Below, one piece after another: positions 9,295 through 18,496 of a stretch of DNA of 64,000 nucleotides. The DNA comes from Xanthomonas sp. Leaf131 (GTDB taxonomy: Bacteria > Pseudomonadota > Gammaproteobacteria > Xanthomonadales > Xanthomonadaceae). The notes under the pieces were generated by a model that saw only the letters and a list, made by a program, of their open reading frames with translations, did no database searches and was not told where the DNA came from. Within the stretch, counting starts at the first letter, position 1. Every line of letters starts with the position of its first letter. The translations under genes were made by a program, and so were the position numbers. The DNA lies in contig NZ_LMOG01000005.1 of the NCBI RefSeq assembly GCF_001423495.1, positions 72,397 through 136,396 of the forward strand, read 5' to 3'.

Positions 9295-10025
9295 GCCTGT
9301 TCGACGACGCACAGGCCGAAAGCAGTCTGATCGAGCATCTGGTCGAACTGCGTGCGCGCATGGTGCGCGCCCTGATCGGCCTGGGCGTGGTGCTGCTGGC
9401 GCTGCTGCCGTTTTCGCGGGCGATCTATTCCTGGCTGGCCGCGCCGCTGATTTCGCAGCTGCCGCTGGGGCAGACCATGATCGCGATGAATCCGGCCGGC
9501 GCGTTCTTCGCCCCGCTCAAGCTGACCTTCTTCGTGGCGGTGTTCTTCAGTGTGCCGTGGCTGCTGTATCAAGCCTGGGCGTTCGTGGCGCCGGGGCTGT
9601 ATCAGCGCGAAAAGAAACTCGCCTTTCCGTTGCTGGCCTCGGCAGTGGCGCTGTTCTATATCGGCTGCGCGTTTGCGTATTTCCTGGTGTTGCCGGCGGT
9701 GTTCCACTTCCTGACCACGTTCAAGCCGGACGTGATCGCCATTACCCCGGATGCCAATTCGTACCTGGATTTCGTGCTGGCGATCTTCTTCGCCTTCGGC
9801 GCCAGCTTCGAGCTGCCGGTGGCGCTGGTGATCCTGGTGCTGCTGGGCTGGGTCACCCCCAAGCAACTGAGCGAAGGCCGCGGCTACGCCATCGTCGGCA
9901 TCTTCATCCTGGCCGCGGTCCTCACCCCGCCAGACGTGGTCTCGCAGCTGATGCTCGCCATCCCGATGTGCCTGCTTTATGAGCTGGGCATCATCGCTTC
10001 GCGTGCTGTGGGGCCGAAAGCGTAG
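9291..10025 (+). CDS. tatC: Sec-independent translocase subunit TatC
   Basis: 244 residues with six predicted membrane segments. The N terminus has the TatC signature LIEHLVELRARMVRALIG, and the conserved FFAPLKLTFFVAVF, YQAWAFVAPGLYQREKK and ILAAVLTPPDVVSQLMLAIP blocks are present. TatC recognises twin-arginine signal peptides. The GTG start overlaps the tatB stop (GTGA). The GH43 protein at the right end of this window has a twin-arginine leader and is a likely client. Confidence 0.96.
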   Translation: MSLFDDAQAESSLIEHLVELRARMVRALIGLGVVLLALLPFSRAIYSWLAAPLISQLPLGQTMIAMNPAGAFFAPLKLTFFVAVFFSVPWLLYQAWAFVAPGLYQREKKLAFPLLASAVALFYIGCAFAYFLVLPAVFHFLTTFKPDVIAITPDANSYLDFVLAIFFAFGASFELPVALVILVLLGWVTPKQLSEGRGYAIVGIFILAAVLTPPDVVSQLMLAIPMCLLYELGIIASRAVGPKA

Positions 10026-10029
10026 CTTC

Positions 10030-10359
10030 ATGGAACAGACCCTTTCGCTTGGTCCCATTATTGCCAAGCGTGACTTCATGTTCATCCGAGCGGACGGTTC
10101 TCGCGAGGCGGTCACGCTCTCAATTGGTGCGCCGTTCTCCGGCGGAGGCGACGATTGGGTCTGCCCTTACCTCATCAAGGGCGACTCGTTCCAGAGATTT
10201 TTCCGGATGTTTGGTGTCGACTCAATGCAGGCGCTGATGCTCACCCTAAACATTCTTCAGGATGAAATGGATACCTTGGCGCGGAAACATGCTGGCGCAT
10301 TCCAATACCTGGATGGAGAAGACTTGATGTTGGTAAATCTGCTCCAACGCTCAACATGA
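10030..10359 (+). CDS. DUF6968-like small protein
   Basis: 109 residues starting four bases after the tatC stop. The order IIAKRDFMFI, a Gly-rich loop APFSGGGDDWVCPYLIKGD, then SMQALMLTLNILQDEMD resembles the DUF6968 family as I remember it; function unknown. Cytoplasmic by composition. Codon use is visibly less GC-biased than tatC, suggesting a later arrival. It sits 19 bases upstream of a membrane protein gene, so the two may form a pair. Confidence 0.6.
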   Translation: MEQTLSLGPIIAKRDFMFIRADGSREAVTLSIGAPFSGGGDDWVCPYLIKGDSFQRFFRMFGVDSMQALMLTLNILQDEMDTLARKHAGAFQYLDGEDLMLVNLLQRST

Positions 10360-10378
10360 TCTCTAGGCACTAAATCTT

Positions 10379-10696
10379 ATGAAAAGCGTCAATAGAACAG
10401 CCCGAAAAGCCTTTCTCGCGAACTTGCTAGATGCTGGTCAGCGCCCTAGCTTGTCATTCAGGCATGTTATCTGGACAAGCCGTTGGTCCATCTTGCAATG
10501 GTTGTTCGTGATCGCCACGCTAGCAGTACTGATTGGTCCGGCTTATTCGCAGAACGTCGTCTGCTTGGGAGTTGGCCTACTGCTGGGCTTTTTGCTTAAC
10601 TTGCAACGAAGCCTCACAACGTGGCCTTGGCTTTTGAGTGTCATCGACTGGGACAAAGTGGAGCGTGAAGTTTCCAGCGACGCATACGAAGCTTAG
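10379..10696 (+). CDS. small two-helix membrane protein
   Basis: 105 residues. A basic N terminus (KSVNRTARKAF) is followed by two predicted membrane segments (around ILQWLFVIATLAVLIGPAYS and VVCLGVGLLLGFLLNL) and a short acidic tail. No family recognised. It follows the DUF6968-like gene by 19 bases and shares its lower GC content. Function unknown. Confidence 0.55.
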   Translation: MKSVNRTARKAFLANLLDAGQRPSLSFRHVIWTSRWSILQWLFVIATLAVLIGPAYSQNVVCLGVGLLLGFLLNLQRSLTTWPWLLSVIDWDKVEREVSSDAYEA

Positions 10697-10864
10697 GCAA
10701 GACCAGCCAAGCATGGCCGACTCTAGCGTTACTCAAAAGCTTCAGCCCGATGGAGAGCGTGTTGGTTCTCCTTGCGCATGCCGAACCCCGCTTCTTCTCG
10801 CTCTGCCTTCGAGCAAGTTGAAACAGGGATGCTCCGCATGTCTCCAATCAGTGTCTATAACGCA

Positions 10865-11770
10865 TCAGGCCGCGAACACGTCCGGGCGCGACGGTGCGGT
10901 CGGCTGGGCGACGCTGCCGTCGTGGGTGAACATCTGCTTCCAGGCGGCGTAGACCGAGCCGGCGAACACCGGCATCAGCACGGCCATCAGCAGCAGCTGG
11001 GCCAGCCACATCGCCACGGTCTGCCCGGCGACCAGGCCGACGATCAGCGCCACGATCATCACTGCGAAATAGATCGCGAAGATGGCGATGAAGGCCAGCA
11101 CGAAGAACACCAGCATCGCCGGCAGGTTGTGCAGGCTGGCGCGCAGGCTTTCACGTAGCGCGTGGCCGCCGGTGCTGCGGTCGAACATCACCTGCGGCGG
11201 CATCACGAACAGTGCCAGCGTCATCGCCGCGAAGGTGGCGATGGTCAGCAGCAGCCATAGCAGGATGCGGCCGGCCGGCAGGCTGGCGGCGAGCTGCTCG
11301 ATCTGCACCGGGTCCGGCTGCGCGCCGGACTGGCTGATCTGGTTGATCTTGACCATCACTTCGGACAACTGCTGCAGCCCGTTGGCGCCGATCATCACCA
11401 GCAGCAGCACGCCCAGCAGCAGGCCGGCGATCAGCTGCGGCAGCAGCGACACCAGCAGATGCGGCGCGCGGCCGTCCTGCAGGCCGTGCAGCAGATGCGA
11501 GGGTTTGGCGATGCGGCCTTCGTCCACCTCGCGGATCGCCCACAGCATGCCGCCCATGAACAACGGGCCGGCCAGCACCAGCAGGAACTGCAACGCCGGG
11601 CCAAGCAGCGGCACCAGCACCGACAGCGACACCACCAAAGTGGCGGTCACGCTCCAGATCACCCCCAGCGAGCCAAGCGCCAGCGGCGCCCGCTTCAGCA
11701 GGGAGAAACCGGTCAACAGCCATTCTGCGCCGGCAGACGCCGGCACCTTGCGGATTTCGCTCATTCCCAT
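10865..11770 (-). CDS. BPSS1780-like multi-span membrane protein
   Basis: 301 residues with about five to six hydrophobic segments (e.g. VIWSVTATLVVSLSVLVPLL, LIAGLLLGVLLLVMIG, LVFFVLAFIAIFAIYFAVM). The N-terminal KVPASAGAEWLLTGFSLLKRAP and the central VMFDRSTGGHALRESLRAS are typical of the BPSS1780 family of inner-membrane proteins of unknown function. The start could be either of two ATGs six bases apart (11770 or 11764). It is separated by 51 bases from the amidotransferase gene upstream of it on the minus strand. Confidence 0.75.
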   Translation of the reverse strand: MGMSEIRKVPASAGAEWLLTGFSLLKRAPLALGSLGVIWSVTATLVVSLSVLVPLLGPALQFLLVLAGPLFMGGMLWAIREVDEGRIAKPSHLLHGLQDGRAPHLLVSLLPQLIAGLLLGVLLLVMIGANGLQQLSEVMVKINQISQSGAQPDPVQIEQLAASLPAGRILLWLLLTIATFAAMTLALFVMPPQVMFDRSTGGHALRESLRASLHNLPAMLVFFVLAFIAIFAIYFAVMIVALIVGLVAGQTVAMWLAQLLLMAVLMPVFAGSVYAAWKQMFTHDGSVAQPTAPSRPDVFAA

Positions 11771-11821
11771 TCCGGATCGACACGCACCGGACCATCCGGC
11801 GTGCGGCGATTATCGCTGCTT

Positions 11822-12574
11822 TTAGGTGTGCGCGGCGGGATGAGCGATCACTGTTTGCAGGCCGCGTGCGTGATGCACGAAGCGGCGCAGCAGCTTGCGG
11901 GCGATCGGCGCGGCGCTGACCTCGCGGGCGACCGTACGCGCGCAGTGGCCGTGGCGGGCGATGCACTCGGCGCGGGCCTGCACATAGCCGCGCATGTGGT
12001 GGGTGGCGAACTCAGGATGGAACTGCACGCCCCAGGTGGCCTGGCCCCAGCGGAACGCATGGCAGCGGTCCTGGCGCGAATGCGCCAGCACGATGGCGCC
12101 ATCGGGCGCGCGCACCACGGTTTGCATGTGCGTGGCGTGCGCGGGGAAATGCGCCGGCAGGCCGGCGAACAAGGGGTCTTGCTCGGCAGGCGGGTGCAGT
12201 TCCAGCGCGATGGTGCCGGACTCGCGCCCGGCCGGGTTGTAATCGACCTCGCCGCCCAGCGCATGCGCCAGCAGCTGGTGCCCGTAGCAGATGCCCAGCA
12301 GCGGCATGCCCTGGTGGGCAGCCTCGCGCAGCCAGTCGGCGCTGCGTTCGCTCCACTCGGCGCGGTCGGTGACATAGGCGGCCGAGCCGCTGACGATGGT
12401 GCCGGCAAAGCCCTCGCGGTTAGGCAGGCGGTCGCCGTTGGCGACGTCGATAACCACGGTCTCGCGCTCGGCCAGCCCGGCGGCCACGCGGATCCAGTGC
12501 GGAAAACGGCCGTATCGCTTCATCTCCGGCACGGGGTGCCCGGTTTCGATGATCAGGAACGGCAAGGCGGACAT
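11822..12574 (-). CDS. class I glutamine amidotransferase-like protein
   Basis: 250 residues. It has the catalytic-Cys elbow LLGICYGHQLLAHALGG and the catalytic His/Glu in WGVQFHPEFATHHMRGY, the triad of class I amidotransferases related to the GuaA glutaminase domain, but no synthetase domain is attached. Such stand-alone proteins release ammonia from glutamine or act on gamma-glutamyl compounds; the substrate here is unknown. The ATG at 12574 (MSALPFLIIETG) is chosen because the family begins there; the upstream extension is not family-like. Confidence 0.85.
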   Translation of the reverse strand: MSALPFLIIETGHPVPEMKRYGRFPHWIRVAAGLAERETVVIDVANGDRLPNREGFAGTIVSGSAAYVTDRAEWSERSADWLREAAHQGMPLLGICYGHQLLAHALGGEVDYNPAGRESGTIALELHPPAEQDPLFAGLPAHFPAHATHMQTVVRAPDGAIVLAHSRQDRCHAFRWGQATWGVQFHPEFATHHMRGYVQARAECIARHGHCARTVAREVSAAPIARKLLRRFVHHARGLQTVIAHPAAHT

Positions 12575-12773
12575 GCGGTCGAAAAATCCAGCGGCGACGG
12601 ATGTACCCGATTGTAGGCAGCTCCAGCGGTTTTTTTTCAACTGGCGTGCCAACGCATGCAGCTAAGGTTATGCCGGATGGCTATGTGTTGATGGTTTGGG
12701 GGACCGGGCTGGACGGGGGAGCTGGCTACGCGCGCTGTGTAGGGACGAGCAGTGATGGCTGAGATGGTTTGGG

Positions 12774-12905
12774 TCACGTTGGTCCCCGACCTGATTGTGC
12801 AGTGATCGCCGCGCCACTGATCCGGCCGTCCTCGGCCGTGCCGTGGACTTGGTCAATGGTGAGGCCGAATTCTCTGCCGATGGCGGCATGTGTGTGCTGA
12901 CGTAC
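12774..12905 (-). other. possible fragment of an E3-binding (PSBD) domain
   Basis: The minus strand encodes a short stretch, AIGREFGLTIDQVHGT then AEDGRISGAAI, that resembles the ~35-residue peripheral-subunit-binding domain of lipoyl acyltransferases (pattern: AREFGVDLxxVxGTGxxGRI). Upstream, the frame enters repeat DNA and there is no good start signal; it ends at a TGA at 12774. It could be a gene remnant or chance. 12575-12773 has nothing I recognise except a run of eight T residues near 12630. Confidence 0.25.
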
Positions 12906-13113
12906 CCTCATCCGCCCTTCGGGCACCTTCTCCCGCTGGGAGAAGGGAGCAACGGTGGGAGAACGGAGCGAGCGCCTCTCCCGCCAGGGCGAGAGGGCAC
13001 GGCTTGCGTGCCACTGGCGCGCATGCCTTCGAGCGCCCGCGTCGCAAACGCGGGCCGGGGCGCGGAGTGAGCCCCTCTCCCGCCGGGAGAGGGGTTGGGG
13101 TGAGGGTTGCCTG
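12898..13113. repeat. REP-like repeat cluster R1
   Basis: Several short hairpins of a family also found at 15.96-16.24, 41.7-41.9 and 59.3-59.6 kb. Two motif types alternate: CATCCGCCCTTCGGGCACC followed by CTTCTCCCGnnGGGAGAAGG, and CCCTCTCCCGnCGGGAGAGG followed by GTTGGGGTGAGGGT. Between them lies a longer segment (TGCCACTGGCGCGCATGCC to CGCAAACGCGGGCCGGGGCG) that recurs at 41.7 kb. Confidence 0.85.
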
Positions 13114-13144
13114 CGCCGATAACGATGCAAACCCCCGCAATCCA

Positions 13145-14959
13145 CTACTCCCGAGGCGGCAACACCGACAGCACCTCTTCCACTGTGGTAAGCCCGGCAG
13201 CGACCTTTTCCAGTCCGGTGCGGCGCAGCGTGCGCAACCCCTCGCCACGGGCGGCGTGGCTGAAGCTGGCCAGGTCGGTGTCGGCGCGGATCAGACTGCG
13301 CAGGCGCGGGGTCACCGGCAGCAATTCGTACAGGCCGACGCGGCCCAGATAGCCGGTGCGGCGGCATTCCAGGCAGCCGACCGGCGCGTGCACATTGAGC
13401 ACCTCCGGCAGTGCTTCGCCCGGCTCGCGGATCGCCGCCCACTCGTCGTCGCTGAGCGTGTGCGGGCGCTTGCAGTGCACGCACAGCGTGCGCACCAGGC
13501 GCTGCGCCAGCACGCCGTTGAGCGTGGAGGCGACCAGATAGTGCGGCACGCCCAGATCCAGCAAACGGGTGATCGCCGAAGCGGCGTCGTTGGTGTGCAG
13601 TGTCGACAGCACCAGATGCCCGGTGAGCGAAGCCTGCACCGCCATCTGCGCGGTCTCCAGGTCGCGGATTTCGCCGATCATGATGATGTCCGGGTCCTGC
13701 CGCAGCAGCGTGCGCACGCCGCTGGCGAAATCCAGGTCGATGTTCTGCTGGACCTGCATCTGGTTGAATTCGGGCGCGATCATTTCGATCGGGTCTTCCA
13801 CGCTGCACACGTTCACGTCCGGCGTGGCCAGGCGCTTGAGCGTGGAATACAGCGTGGTGGTCTTGCCCGAGCCGGTGGGGCCGGTGACCAGCACGATGCC
13901 GTGCGGGCGCTCGACCAACGCGCTCCAGCCGGCGGCCTCTTCCGGGCTGAAGCCGAGTTGCTCGATGCTCTTGAACGCCGAATCCGGGTCGAAGATACGC
14001 ATCACGCACTTCTCGCCGAACGCGGTGGGCATCGTGGACAGGCGCATTTCCACCTCGCGCCCACCTGGCGAACGGGTCTTGATGCGGCCGTCCTGCGGGC
14101 GGCGACGTTCGGCCAGGTCCATGCGGCCGAGCACCTTGATGCGGCTGACCACCGCGGTCATCACCGACGGCGGTACTTCCAGCACCTTGTGCAGTACGCC
14201 GTCGATGCGGAAGCGCATGCGCCCGGCCTCGCGGCGCGGCTCCAGATGGATGTCGCTGGCCCGCTGCTCGTAGGCGTATTGCAGCAGCCAGTCGACGATA
14301 TGCACGATGTGGTGGTCGTCGGCGTTGACGTCGCCGGCGCGGCCCAGTTCCACCAGTTGTTCGAAGCTGGGCAGGCCCGAGCTCGACTCGGCGCCGCGCG
14401 CATCGCCACGCGCGCCGCGCACCGATTGCGTGACGCCGAAGAACTCCATCGTGTAGCGATGCAGGTCCAGCGGGTTGATCAGCGCCAGCTCGATCCGACG
14501 ACGGCTCAGATGCTGCACGTCGGCCAGCCATTCCAGCGCCAGCGGTTCGCTGGTGGCGATCAGCACGCGCTCGGCATCCAGCGCCAGCGGCAGGATGCGG
14601 TGGCGGCGCGCATAGGCATGCGACACCACGCCGGTGACCGCGGCGACATCGATGCGGGTGGGATCGATGCGCAGATAGCGCAGGCCGGTGCGGGTGGCCA
14701 TCCATTCGGTCAGCCGTTCCAGGCCCAGCTCGCCGGCCGGCGGCTGCGCGGCATGCAGCTTGAGGTTGGCCAACAGCACCAGCGGATGCACTTCGCTGGC
14801 ATTGCGCACGCCAGCGGCGGAGAACTGCACGCGCTCGTGTTCGTGCGGCACCACCATGCCATCGGCAAGCAACGCGGCAGCGACCGGGTCGAACATCAGC
14901 CGGCCGCGTGGCAGCAATGCCACTGCGTTGTCCGGATCGGCCGTACGCCGCTGTTCCAT
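13145..14959 (-). CDS. orphan GspE/PilB-type secretion ATPase
   Basis: 604 residues. Walker [10 protein letters not shown] at 360-368, the Asp-box region around SDIHLEP (about 235-241), Walker [10 protein letters not shown] ending at Glu430, the His-box [10 protein letters not shown], and a zinc tetracysteine motif (CVHC 493-496, CLEC 529-532). This is the pattern of type II secretion / type IV pilus assembly ATPases, which power pseudopilus or pilus assembly at the inner membrane. The N terminus is degenerate relative to GspE. No other secretion genes are nearby, so it is an orphan. The ATG at 14959 is chosen over an upstream ATG at 15076 that lies in the glyQ leader. Confidence 0.85.
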   Translation of the reverse strand: MEQRRTADPDNAVALLPRGRLMFDPVAAALLADGMVVPHEHERVQFSAAGVRNASEVHPLVLLANLKLHAAQPPAGELGLERLTEWMATRTGLRYLRIDPTRIDVAAVTGVVSHAYARRHRILPLALDAERVLIATSEPLALEWLADVQHLSRRRIELALINPLDLHRYTMEFFGVTQSVRGARGDARGAESSSGLPSFEQLVELGRAGDVNADDHHIVHIVDWLLQYAYEQRASDIHLEPRREAGRMRFRIDGVLHKVLEVPPSVMTAVVSRIKVLGRMDLAERRRPQDGRIKTRSPGGREVEMRLSTMPTAFGEKCVMRIFDPDSAFKSIEQLGFSPEEAAGWSALVERPHGIVLVTGPTGSGKTTTLYSTLKRLATPDVNVCSVEDPIEMIAPEFNQMQVQQNIDLDFASGVRTLLRQDPDIIMIGEIRDLETAQMAVQASLTGHLVLSTLHTNDAASAITRLLDLGVPHYLVASTLNGVLAQRLVRTLCVHCKRPHTLSDDEWAAIREPGEALPEVLNVHAPVGCLECRRTGYLGRVGLYELLPVTPRLRSLIRADTDLASFSHAARGEGLRTLRRTGLEKVAAGLTTVEEVLSVLPPRE

Positions 14960-15047
14960 GCTTGTTTCCCCTGCCGCGGTGCTCCGCGGCAAAGCGCTAC
15001 GGGTCGGCCGGTATACTAGCGCACCCCTTCCGCACGGCCCTTGCTGC

Positions 15048-15956
<909 letters not shown>

Positions 15957-15959
15957 CTC

Positions 15960-16240
15960 AAAGCCCCTCTCCCCTCGGGAGAGAGGTTGGGGTGAGGGTA
16001 CTGAGGCGTCGCCCTCTTGCACCCAAACTCCACAGAGCTTCGCCCGTACCCTCATCCGCCCCTTTCGGGGCACCTTCTCCCGACGGGAGAAGGGACCAGC
16101 AAGCCCCTCTCCCACCGGGAGAGGGGTTGGGGTGAGGGTACGGAGGCGTAGCCCTCGCGCACCCAAACTCCACAGAGCTTCGCCCGTACCCTCATCCGCC
16201 CCTTTGGGGCACCTTCTCCCGACGGGAGAAGGGAACACGT
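15960..16240. repeat. REP-like repeat cluster R2 between glyQ and glyS
   Basis: Two direct copies of a ~140-bp composite: CCCCTCTCCCnCCGGGAGAG with GTTGGGGTGAGGGTAC, a linker (GAGGCGT-GCCCTC-GCACCC-AACTCCACAGAGCTTCGCCC), then CCCTCATCCGCCCCTTT and CTTCTCCCGACGGGAGAAGG. Because it lies between co-functional genes, the hairpins could modulate the glyQ/glyS transcript or its stability. Confidence 0.85.
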
Positions 16241-16255
16241 AAAGGTCCACGTCTT

Positions 16256-18496
16256 ATGAGCGAACAACTTCCCCTGCTGATCGAATTGGGCACCGAAGAG
16301 CTGCCGGTCAAGGCGCTGCCGGGCCTGGCGCAGGCCTTCTTCGATGGCGTGCTGGCGGGTCTGGAAAAGCGCGGCGTCGCGGTTACCCGTGGCGATGCCA
16401 AGCCGCTGTCCACACCGCGCCGTCTGGCGGTGCTGCTGCCGGGCGTGGCCACCGAGCAGCCCGAGCGGCGCTCCGAAGTGCTGGGCCCGTATCTCAACAT
16501 CGCGCTGGATGCCGAAGGCAAGCCGACCAAGGCGCTGGCCGGTTTCGCGGCCAAGGCCGGCATCGACTGGACCGCGCTGGAGCGCACCAGCGATGCCAAG
16601 GGCGAGCGTTTCGTGCATCGCGCGGTGACGCCGGGCGCGCGCACCGCCGAGTTGCTGCCCGACATTCTGCGCGAAGCCATCGCCGCGATGCCGATCCCCA
16701 AGCCGATGCGCTGGGGCGCGCACGAATACGCCTTCGCGCGGCCGGTGCAGTGGCTGGTGTTGCTGTTCGGCGATGCGGTGATTCCGGCCGAGTTGCTGGG
16801 CGTGCGTGGCGATCGCATCACCCGCGGGCACCGCTTCATGCATCAGGGCGAAGTCTCGCTTGCCGCACCGGGCGATTACGTCGAAGCGCTGCGCGCCGCG
16901 CACGTGCTGGTGGATGCGGACGCACGCCGTGCGCGCATCGTCGAAGAAGTCGAATCCGCTGCCAAACAGGCCGGTGGTAGCGCGCGCATCAGTGAGGACA
17001 ATCTGCAACAGGTGGTCAACCTGGTCGAGTGGCCGTCGGCGGTGCTGTGCAGCTTCGAGCGCGATTTTCTGGCAGTGCCGCAGGAAGCGCTGATCGAAAC
17101 CATGGAAATCAACCAGAAGTTCTTCCCGGTGCTGGATGCCGGCGGCAAGTTGACCGAGCAGTTCATCGGCATCGCCAATATCGTCTCCAAGGATGTGGCC
17201 GAAGTCGCCAAGGGCTACGAGCGGGTGATCCGTCCGCGTTTTGCCGATGCCAAGTTCTTCTTCGACGAAGACCTCAAGCAGGGGCTGGAGGCGATGGGTG
17301 CGGGCCTGGCCAGCGTCACGTATCAGGCCAAGCTGGGTACGGTGGCCGACAAGGTGGCGCGCGTGGCTGCGCTGGCGGAGGCGATTGCGCCGCAAGTGGG
17401 TGCCGATCCGGTGCAGGCGCGTCGCGCCGCGCAATTGGCCAAGAACGACCTGCAGTCGCGCATGGTCAACGAATTCCCGGAATTGCAGGGCATTGCCGGG
17501 CGCCATTACGCCAAGGCTGCTGGCGAGGCTAGCGAGATTTCGCTGGCCATTGATGAGGCTTACCAACCGCGTTTTGCTGGCGACGACATCGCGCTATCGC
17601 CGTTGGGTAAAGTGCTGGCGATCGCCGAGCGTTTGGATACCTTGGCCGGCGGGTTTGCAGCTGGGTTGAAGCCGACCGGCAACAAGGATCCGTTTGCGTT
17701 GCGGCGTAATGCGTTGGGGTTGGCGCGGACGGTGATTGAGAGTGGGTTTGAGTTGGATCTGAAAAAGCTGCTTGCAGAGGCTAGGAATCAGATCAATGTC
17801 CAAGCAAGTGCCAGACAATTGCTCAAGACAGAAACTGCGATTACCAAGGCAACAGATGCCGGCGCTGCTCTGCCGCCATCTGTTGAAAAGGAAGCACGCA
17901 CAGCTTTGGCGCAGGCGGGTCAAGATGCAGAGATTTTTGACTTTGTCCTCGACCGCCTGCGAGGCTACTACGCAGACAAAGGCGTCCCTGCCACCCACTT
18001 CAACGCAGTCGCCGCCTTGTTCTCGGTCGCGCCCGAGGGCGCTCCTACAGCGCTTGGCGTAGGAGCGCACCTGGGCGCGACCCACGGCTCCCTCTACGAC
18101 TTCGACCGCCGCATCGATGCGATCGGCATCTTCGCCACGCTGCCCGAGGCCGAAGCCTTGGCCGCGGCCAACAAGCGCATCCGCAATATCCTGCGCAAGG
18201 TCGAGGGCGAGATTCCCGGCGATATCGACACCAGCCTGCTCTGTGAGCCGGCCGAAGAAGCCTTGGCCGAAGCAGTGGAAGCGGCCATCGGCGATACCGG
18301 CGATGCGCTGCACCGCCACGACTATGTCGCCGTGCTCGCGCGCCTGGCGCGCCTGCGCCCGCAAGTCGATGCGTTCTTCGACGGGGTGATGGTCAATGCC
18401 GAAGACGCGCAACTGCGCGCCAATCGGCTCGCGCTGCTGAAGAAGCTCGGCGACCGCCTCGGTAGCGTGGCGGCCATCGAGCATCTGTCCAGCTGA
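16256..18496 (+). CDS. glyS: glycyl-tRNA synthetase beta subunit
   Basis: 746 residues; E. coli GlyS is 689. Tetrameric partner of GlyQ, with tRNA recognition in its C-terminal part. Typical blocks: [15 protein letters not shown] at the start, [62 protein letters not shown], and the C-terminal [19 protein letters not shown]. Two oddities: residues ~470-570 (17660-17960) have softer codon bias, and residues ~590-609 are encoded by a palindromic REP-like sequence inserted in frame before [11 protein letters not shown]. The stop overlaps the next gene's ATG by one base. Confidence 0.97.
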   Translation: MSEQLPLLIELGTEELPVKALPGLAQAFFDGVLAGLEKRGVAVTRGDAKPLSTPRRLAVLLPGVATEQPERRSEVLGPYLNIALDAEGKPTKALAGFAAKAGIDWTALERTSDAKGERFVHRAVTPGARTAELLPDILREAIAAMPIPKPMRWGAHEYAFARPVQWLVLLFGDAVIPAELLGVRGDRITRGHRFMHQGEVSLAAPGDYVEALRAAHVLVDADARRARIVEEVESAAKQAGGSARISEDNLQQVVNLVEWPSAVLCSFERDFLAVPQEALIETMEINQKFFPVLDAGGKLTEQFIGIANIVSKDVAEVAKGYERVIRPRFADAKFFFDEDLKQGLEAMGAGLASVTYQAKLGTVADKVARVAALAEAIAPQVGADPVQARRAAQLAKNDLQSRMVNEFPELQGIAGRHYAKAAGEASEISLAIDEAYQPRFAGDDIALSPLGKVLAIAERLDTLAGGFAAGLKPTGNKDPFALRRNALGLARTVIESGFELDLKKLLAEARNQINVQASARQLLKTETAITKATDAGAALPPSVEKEARTALAQAGQDAEIFDFVLDRLRGYYADKGVPATHFNAVAALFSVAPEGAPTALGVGAHLGATHGSLYDFDRRIDAIGIFATLPEAEALAAANKRIRNILRKVEGEIPGDIDTSLLCEPAEEALAEAVEAAIGDTGDALHRHDYVAVLARLARLRPQVDAFFDGVMVNAEDAQLRANRLALLKKLGDRLGSVAAIEHLSS
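18025..18082. repeat. REP-like palindrome inside the glyS coding frame
   Basis: Left arm 18025-18048 (GGTCGCGCCC...GCGCTCCTAC), 10-base spacer, right arm 18059-18082 (GTAGGAGCGC...GGGCGCGACC). The arms pair over 21 of 24 positions. The outer GTAGGAGC/GCTCCTAC end is the same as the intergenic hairpin at 50626-50693. It is translated in frame with no stop. Confidence 0.88.

Noticed and set aside
12890-15019. 709-residue plus-strand frame
   Set aside because: Antisense to the GspE-like ATPase, which has all expected motifs; the frame also starts in REP-like DNA.
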